A stretch of DNA of 64,000 nt from Gyrodactylus bullatarudis. Its lineage: Eukaryota > Platyhelminthes > Monogenea > Gyrodactylidea > Gyrodactylidae. The notes under the pieces are model-generated. The model was not told the origin of the DNA, did no database searches, and worked only from the letters and a program-made list of their open reading frames with translations. Position numbers and translations under genes: made by a program. Location: positions 463,387 to 527,386 of the forward strand of contig SSNU01000071.1 of the NCBI GenBank assembly GCA_012064415.1, given 5' to 3'. This document shows, one piece after another, positions 57,268-64,000 of this stretch (positions are counted from its first letter, which is position 1; the number at the start of each line of letters is the position of its first letter).

Positions 57268-60200
57268 TCAGGCTTTGACGTTGTGTCTACGACGAAAGCA
57301 ACCAGCTAAGGAATCCTTCAACCGGCCAATCATTAAAATCAATATGGCGATAATATGCGGGACATAGTAAAAGTGTAACCTGAGAAAAAATAAGAAATTA
57401 TGATTCATATCAAGTTGAAATTTAATCCTGAATAAAATTTCTAATGTATTTGTGAACCTTGAAAAAATCGACTCTTTAATTATATGAAACTAACCAATAA
57501 ATAGCACTTTTCTTCAACTCCAACAAGTGGAACGGGATCTGAGCATAGTCAATGGAAATATGTGTGAGTATTATTGTAAATACATCGTAGATTTTACCCG
57601 CTGTTTCATTGATCCGAATTCTCTTGCGCATCTCACGACGCCAAGTTCGTGAGGTAAAAGTGAATATGGCAAAACTTAGAAACATGATGTAGTAACCTGG
57701 ATAAAAACCATGCCAAAATGCGCTTATCATGAATACTGTCAAAGTCTTGCACCAGGCTGGAACACGATCGAAAAATACCTAGAATGTAAAATAAATTTAA
57801 TTCAGAGCCATTCAGTTTAAAGTGCTGAGAGAGAACCAACATTTTTAGTAACACATGGAGTGCCCTTGAAAGAAATTTCTTACGTGCTAAACCTAATTGA
57901 CATGAAGATAATAAATTTCTAATTTAACTCAATATTTTTCTACGGGTAGTTAGGAAAATATTTTTTGTTTCCCATGAGGGATTACATGAAAAAAGTTTGG
58001 GCTTTTTTGAATTTATGCCAAAAGTGGCGCAAAATTCAAAACTTTTTCTTTAGTCTAGGCTCATAAAATATTCATCTTCCGGACTTTCCTGATAAAATTA
58101 TTGATTTTTTTTGTAAAAATGGTGAATTCTCATCTTCTTATCAAATTTTTAGTTTTGCATCAACAATATGGGATAGTACTGGCTGGAAAGTATGCAAAAA
58201 AGAGGCATTGAAAATATCAGATCGATTATAATTAACCTTCTCATTTTGGAGAAAGATTTTATGAAATTTTTCTAGAGAAAATTTAATATCTTTTACATGA
58301 TTGCAAGACTGTTTACTGTTCGCTAATAAGTAGTTAAATTGCTAGAAATGTATATATATTTCAACATGAATACCTTTCAAATGATTGATATAATTAGATT
58401 ATTCGAAAAATAAATTGATTCGATCTTGTAGTATGAAAGGTTTAAACTGAAAGCCTATCAAGATCTATTTGTATGATAATATTTTCACTGAATAATAAAT
58501 CCTGTTAGCTAAGATTCTCAAAAAAATAAATTTTCATAACTGTAGAATAATAAGCAAAGAGACGTCAGCTGACAGGGACTGAAATGGAAACAATTTGAAA
58601 CCATTAATTAACTAGCTAGTAATATAAAAACATTTTCCTTTGTTAATTCTAAAGAATAAAGATATTGAAAGGCTTTAAATGTTGGAAATAATTCGAGGAA
58701 ATTCTCATAGTCTCATGAAAAATAGAGACACAATTCAGGAAATGTAATACCAACAAGCTAAGAATTTCTCTTGACTTTCCTATTGAATTTATATTTCTTT
58801 ATTTTTTTATTTTCTGAATGAAACTTTTGCTTTTGAATTTACTAAGATGACTTTTGATTTTATTCATCTTTTAGTAAAACAGAGAGCACATTAATGAATT
58901 TAATTTCTTTGTTATTGGAGTACTATTTTATCCATTTGGTTTTCATTTGAAAAGCATATTTTTAGACAGATATCCACTTTTTTCTCATCTTTCTACAAGA
59001 ACTAGAAGACGATCAATTATTGAGGTAAGTGAACATGTTGCTGATCCCCCTGAAGAACTACTTGGATCAATGTTATATTCGATCTTAATCAATATTCCGT
59101 GATATTGGTATTTGGTATTACAGTACACCAAAAGTGACAATCAATCAAATAATGTTTAGCAAGATGAAAAATCGAAATTTTTACATTATGACTCCTGGAA
59201 TTAGACAGGCTAAAATTAGAAATACTAATTAAAGAGCTTCATTCAAATGAGGTTAAGAAAGATTAAAAATCAAAATCAGACGAGTTTCAGTCACGTACCT
59301 GTTAAATGGTTAGAATTAAAATTATTTCAACTTCCAAGGTCAATTGTACCTGGATATTTAAACTATGGAAAGAGAACAGTTTATTGACCAATGGTCATAA
59401 TAAATTAATGATCTGGCCAGACTGTCATTAAAACTTTCAACAAGGATGAAGAAATCAATATAAATTTGCATCTTTTTGCTTTATCGTAGTAGGGTGAGTT
59501 TAATAAAATTTATGAATGAATTTTGGATTTATTTTTCAGTTTATTCAATGAATATTACTACGATGGAAAGTCTTTTAGGTAAAACAAGTTTAGTTTTGTG
59601 AACTTGGATTTTGAGAAAATTTCAAATTGGTCGATTAAAGGGTGAAAGTGCTGTGAAAACATTGTAATGAGAAATTCAATCTTGATGACTAAACAGGACA
59701 AGTATATGATTAAAAGCTAGAGTGAAATTCAATGACTAAATATGGACAGTAATGGATTAATTTAGCGGAATGTGATTATTCATTTAGTTTGGAGAGAAAC
59801 TGGAATTTGAAACTGTGTGGCAACCTCGGTTAATTTGAGCTCATCCCGCATAGTTTACAAAGTCTAGCAAAATAAAGATGGGAATGGGATCTGATCTAGT
59901 AAAAGGAATGATTCATTCAGATCTAAAATCATAAATATCTGAAATGCCATGTTCTTTGTCGTTTATGATTCATAAATTTCAGTCCTTTTCACACATTTCA
60001 ATGGAAGAAAATTCTCTTGTGTCAAGCTTCAAAAAGAGATTTGTATTTATTACTTTTGCAAAAGCATAAATTCAAAAATACACGTTAAGCATTCAAATTT
60101 TCAGAATCTTATTATTTCTGACCTGAGGAACAAACTGTCAGAATCTCAATGAGTGTAAAAAATTTTGCTAGACTGTGTCAATTGTTCCATCTGAATGAAT

Positions 60201-63200
60201 GTAGTAAAATCCAGTATATAGTGGAATTCTTTTACAATTTTTATAATTTATTCTTCTAATTTTTTTATGATTCATGTAAATGTTCAAACACGTCCGAAAA
60301 ATTACTTAACATCATATAAAATATGTATTAAAAACCAAATTTACATTACTTAAAGGATCATTAGTGGTATTTCAAAATGATAATTCAACCAGATTTATAA
60401 TTTACAACTTTTGAATGAAATAGTAAAAGAGTATAAAACGTAAGCTGAAAAAACGCCAATAAGTAGCAAAAATGGAGAGAAAGTTGAAAAAGCCATTTAG
60501 AGTTTAAGTACAATTAATGAGAATTCCCTTATTCACGCTCTAAAATGTAGATTACTAGATTCATTGAGATTTTTTAAACTACCAAATAAATAACGCATTG
60601 CGAAAGGTAAACAACAAATAGAAAATTGTTTTTTACAGTTTATTAAATGCTCTCATAGGAATGCTATAGAATATCTTATAATTATAGCATTGTAGCAATG
60701 TAGACTAATCTTTGATCTGGAATCGATTTTCTCATTTGAAGGATCAAAGTTTCAATCAACATCTTCTTTGGCTCAAATTCAAGAGAACACGTGTATTACA
60801 TTGTGTAACCAAGGTGGATTAATACCATAAAAGAACACGAGATGAGAAAGATTGATAAAGTTATTCCTCAATCATTGATGAGCAATGCTCATTGAGCATT
60901 TACCACGAGAAGGGATCATAACAATATAATTTTCCATTTCGATATTTCATTCAAAATTTACCTAATAGCCTCAAGTAGTTTTAATGGTAATTTTTCATTT
61001 TCTGATACATTTAAAATTTGACAATAGTGACTCAGTTATCACTCATAGTGAAATTCATTGATAAAAATTTGGCGCATATTCAAAAATCGACACTCAAATT
61101 AAGCATATCAGAACAATATATTTAAAATATCTACTCATCTATTTCTGATGGACTTTAAAATGGGTAATGATGAGAAAAACTTACTTCACGCAACCAATGA
61201 GTTGTGCTAATATTCCAACCGTCGACCACCGACTTGAGATTGAGACCGCATTCAATTTTCAAGAAGTCAAAGTTACAGACATGACTCCATTCATTTTCAC
61301 CGGTTTTTTCGTTGACACCTGAGAAACCATTGCCAGCAGAAATGTTCATCGCCTCGCCAAGAGACCAGGCAAAGTAATACTTTTGTCTAATCAGGAATAG
61401 GGAAGCGAATGAGAAGAGAACCTTTTGGAGGAATGGGCTACTCTGAAAGAATAAAAACTTTAATTCTCCTGCTGAGATACCAGCGGGATTTGATGACAGT
61501 TTTGATTTGATTCCCATCAGATATATAGAGATAGAGAGCTAATCCTCAAATGACAAAATAAATCAATAATTATTGACTCTTGAAGACGAAAATAAATGAA
61601 TATTTTTCACTGTCTCTCTTCATCTAAGCTATCAGCATCATTTCTCTTGACTATAGTGCTGTATTCTGTGAATCTTGATGATTTTACATGCATACACATT
61701 TTTTTAATATAATATATTTATACATTATTTTTTATGGACGAGAGGAGTTCAATTCTATTCAAATAATAAATAAATAAAAAGCAATTTGTAACTACAATAC
61801 AGATTGCTTGACAAATCTAGAAATCATAAAAATAATTTTATTATTTTTATCAAAGAATGACTCATGAATTCAAAAATTATTACTTTTACATCTTTAGACG
61901 AATAAATCGATTTTTAACTTAAAGTACAATCGACTAATCATGTAAAAATACAAGGTTATTTATGCATAATTATGATCAATAAGAGTCTTTTAGAGAATAA
62001 ATTTATCGACTCAATAGAGAAAAATCAACATTTATTGAAAATTTTCACGGTTAACTAAAGATAATAAATTTTCAATAATTTCTAAGCAATCAGTACATGG
62101 GAGGACTTACTTTGAAGGAATGACTGTTGACCAAATCAAAGGGAAATTTAGGCGATACTGTTGCTGTTAATAGGCCGGTTATGAAAATTTGAATTAAGAG
62201 ACGTGAACATTTTTCGAATGAAACAGTTGGCAAACTTCTATTACCATATCCAGCCAAGTAAGAACGATAATCAGAGTAAAAGACAAAAGGCCCAACCATA
62301 CAGCCCTCAAAATAGAACATGTACGCGGAGAATTCAATCAAATTGGGCATCTTTTCAACAGCATGCTTCTTATGGGTTTCAGGCATATTTTGCACATCAT
62401 CAATAGTTGGCTTCAAGACATTGAGAATCTTTGGCAACTGAGTTGGATTTAGAGCCTGGAGACTATTCCGAAATGAGGATCTTTTTGATTTATTCATTTG
62501 GGAATTACTCAAACTCTGATTGGCCAGATCTGAGCCGAGGGGATCCTTTGGATCAACAATAATTGGGGTTATATCGTCTACTATAAGGCACTCGTGAGAT
62601 TGAAATTCCGCTTGCGACTCAATGTTGATAACATCTGTGGAATTTTGAAAGCTTTTACCCTTGGAAGAGCCTCTGACCACAACCTGAACTGAGTTATCTT
62701 CCTGATTAGACCTAAGGGAGATTATATTTGCTCGATTCTTTCGTGTGAGTGTATCAAAATCTTGATTCAAGGTTTCTTGGCTATCTTTAACATCCATCTC
62801 TCGTCTTTGGCGAATTTTTTCTCCATCCATCAAGTTGAAGGCTAAACTTGAGAGTTTTTGAGTAGCAATCATAATTGGACCAGAAATATCCATTGTATAA
62901 CCTCCATAATCATAGTGTAGTCGGCATAAATGAACAGCTGTTAGATACATCATAGACCAAATGGTCACGGAGACGGCAGCAAATTTTCTACATGGAATAC
63001 AAATCATGAGTAAATAGGCAACGGCAGCCTGGAGAACAAGAACTCTAAGTTGATTTCCAAAGCAAAATAGTAGACATAGGACTCCAAGAATCGCCTCAAA
63101 GAGACCTCGTTTACAAGGCCCAAATCGGTTAGGAGGAAAGATCAATCTGACTAATATTCCAAATACAATACAAGAGAAACAAGTGACTAGGAAGTTTATT

Positions 63201-63448
63201 TGATCCAGAGGTAATCCAGAAATGTCAGAAATAGGCTGTAGCCAAGTACATCCCATGTAAAACATTCCAGTTTTCAGAGTGAAATCAGGATTATCAACGT
63301 CAGGAAGAGTGACTCCCATGAGCACTGAGCTGAATTTATTCCATGATAACATGGTCATATTCACGATATGCCTGAGATCATTATTTATCTTGGTTTTGTT
63401 GAAAACTTTATCAAAGTTAAATGCATGTGTACTATTAATAATCGACAT
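57268..63448 (-). CDS. MBOAT lysophospholipid acyltransferase (MBOAT1/2 type), four exons
   Basis: Exons in transcript order: 63,448-62,111; 61,442-61,185; 57,778-57,495; 57,379-57,268. All splices are GT-AG, three introns (667-668, 3405-3406 and 115 bp) keep the frame, and the product has about 663 residues. Members of this family add acyl chains to lysophospholipids in the endoplasmic reticulum membrane (Lands cycle). Evidence: 'QPISDISGLPLDQINFLV' near residue 71, 'DYGGYTMDISGPIMIATQKL' near 180, 'EKMPNLIEFSAY' near 365, 'RQKYYFAWSLGEA' in exon 2, catalytic Asn in 'DGWNIST' (about 523) and catalytic His in 'SAFWHGFYPGYY' (about 555), with many hydrophobic segments. Compared with MBOAT1/2 there is an N-terminal extension of about 60 residues and a hydrophilic insert of about 145 residues (217-360). 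No ER-retrieval signal is obvious at the C-terminus. Confidence 0.92.
57890..58150. repeat. Foldback-family element inside MBOAT intron 2
   Basis: The left arm 'cctaattgacatgaagataa' then 'ctcaatatttttctacgg' is matched in inverted form at the right by 'ttttttgtaaaaatggtg' and 'attctcatcttcttatc'. The middle has 'aaaagtggcgcaaaattc'. It lies in the 3.4-kb intron, so it is tolerated within a transcribed gene. Confidence 0.65.
58977..59075 (+). repeat. Fragment related to the 'TDRxIQARRQ' repeat within MBOAT intron 2
   Basis: The sequence 'ccctgaagaactacttg' followed by 'gatcaat' matches 36,198-36,220 ('ccctgaagaactacttgata'). Upstream, the 'ctttctacaagaactagaag' stretch resembles the region before 'cagaagacaacaa' at 36.15 kb. 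It is a short decayed piece. Confidence 0.35.
60422..60502. repeat. Repeat shared with 44,965-45,063
   Basis: The blocks 'agtaaaagagtataaaacg', 'gtaagctgaaaaaacgccaa' and 'agcaaaaatggagagaaa' occur in the same order at 44,965-45,063, next to the LINE at 44 kb. It lies in MBOAT intron 2 and is non-coding. Confidence 0.5.
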
Positions 63449-63688
63449 TTTGAGTTAACTAAAAAGTTTTATGATTAATTTGCATATCTGTAGAAAAAGA
63501 TCACGAATTCCAAGAGATAATCTTATGCGGAAATGAAATATATAGGAGATTGTAGGAGAAGTCTAAAATTTGAATAATCGAAACAATTTAAAGTTTCGGT
63601 TTTTGATTAGACCCATAATTTTAATTTGTTAATGGGTTCCTAAGGCACTATTACAAATTTAAATTAATTTAAAATATTTAACAAAAAA
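63449..63688. promoter_or_regulatory. Divergent promoter region between the MBOAT and RSPH1-type genes
   Basis: 240 bp separate two start codons pointing away from each other. The interval is AT-rich with no clear TATA or initiator that I can assign. Cilium genes are often controlled by X-box sites, but I see no convincing X-box here. Confidence 0.5.
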
Positions 63689-64000
63689 ATGGAAGAATAC
63701 TTTGAAGAGGATCAATTCAACATAGGAGTGAATATATAATAATTATATTTTTATCTAGACTTATGAAGGAGAAAGAAATGATAAAAATGAAAGGCACGGG
63801 ATGGGCACTGCTGTTTTACCAAATGGAGATAAATATAGTGGTCATTATCAGAACGGTAAAAGACACGGGCAAGGAATTTATGAGTTGTTTTTTCATATTT
63901 CTAATGTACATTAGGTTTAGAGATGGAGCAAAATACGTAGGTGAATATTATGAGAATCAAAAACATGGTAAAGGAGAATTTTTTTACCCTGATGGTTCTA
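63689..64000 (+). CDS. RSPH1: MORN-repeat protein of the RSPH1 (radial spoke head) type, partial
   Basis: Exon 1 is 63,689-63,727 (ATG, 13 codons, ending '..FNIG'), exon 2 is 63,759-63,883, and exon 3 starts at 63,915 and runs off the window. Joined, the product opens with a short acidic leader and then three MORN repeats: '[20 protein letters not shown]', '[20 protein letters not shown]' and '[20 protein letters not shown]'. The leader 'DQFNIG-TYEG' and the 'ERHG', 'LPNGD', 'KRHGQGIY' and 'YPDGS' runs match RSPH1 closely. RSPH1 is a head subunit of axonemal radial spokes in cilia and sperm flagella. Both introns are only 31 bp with GT-AG ends and contain or create in-frame stops, so they cannot be read through as coding sequence. 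The C-terminal half is outside the window. Confidence 0.85.

Noticed and set aside
62203..62406. Plus-strand frame opposite the MBOAT first exon
   Set aside because: It is the antisense shadow of the MBOAT coding exon.
63921..63935. Alternative acceptor six bases downstream in RSPH1 intron 2
   Set aside because: It would remove two residues (Phe-Arg) that match the family's MORN spacing; the acceptor at 63,914 restores the full repeat.

Overview
The window looks like an AT-rich, repeat-dense metazoan nuclear genome. The genes have GT-AG introns, there are non-LTR retrotransposon remnants, a Mutator-like element, a piggyBac-like element and many foldback repeats, and there are no bacterial operons. 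Base composition and repeat content resemble an arthropod, possibly a copepod. That placement is inference from general appearance only. A ciliary radial-spoke gene (RSPH1 type) at the right edge implies an animal that makes motile axonemes, at least in sperm.

Layout. Positions 1-46,858 hold no host gene I can defend. They begin with the edge of a small helix-turn-helix ORF (1-172, minus), followed by long AT-rich stretches filled with decayed repeats. These include a foldback family with the subterminal signature 'atgaagatggga...tttttacaaaaa' (about ten copies), a complete but dead Mutator-like element with 9-bp target duplications (17,465-19,269), LINE reverse-transcriptase fragments (about 20.3-21.2, 42.4, 44.1-45.0 and 45.2-45.7 kb), a TA-flanked MITE (33,831-34,277), hAT-like foldbacks (35.5 and 43.5-44.0 kb), and repeats whose ends read CCCTT next to TTAA.

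Positions 46,859-49,635 hold a divergent gene pair: a single-exon RRM protein resembling NIFK/Nop15 (minus) and a three-exon tandem CCCH zinc-finger protein with a PAM2-like motif (plus), 186 bp apart. Positions 49.6-57.1 kb are again repeats, with a 3'-truncated, frameshifted piggyBac-like transposase (54.4-55.9 kb) embedded in a repeat that survives uninterrupted at 39.7-40.0 kb.

Positions 57,268-63,448 (minus) are a four-exon MBOAT lysophospholipid acyltransferase of the MBOAT1/2 type, reconstructed to about 663 residues with both catalytic residues present and an unusually long hydrophilic insert. It is divergent from an RSPH1-type MORN-repeat gene (63,689 onward, plus) cut by the window edge; both RSPH1 introns seen are exactly 31 bp.

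The four host genes act in different processes (ribosome biogenesis, mRNA binding, membrane lipid remodelling, axoneme). Nothing suggests a shared pathway, only shared divergent promoters. I did not find a convincing new multi-gene system. The best leads are the 31-bp introns, the CCCH plus PAM2-like architecture, the MBOAT insert and the uncharacterised repeat families.
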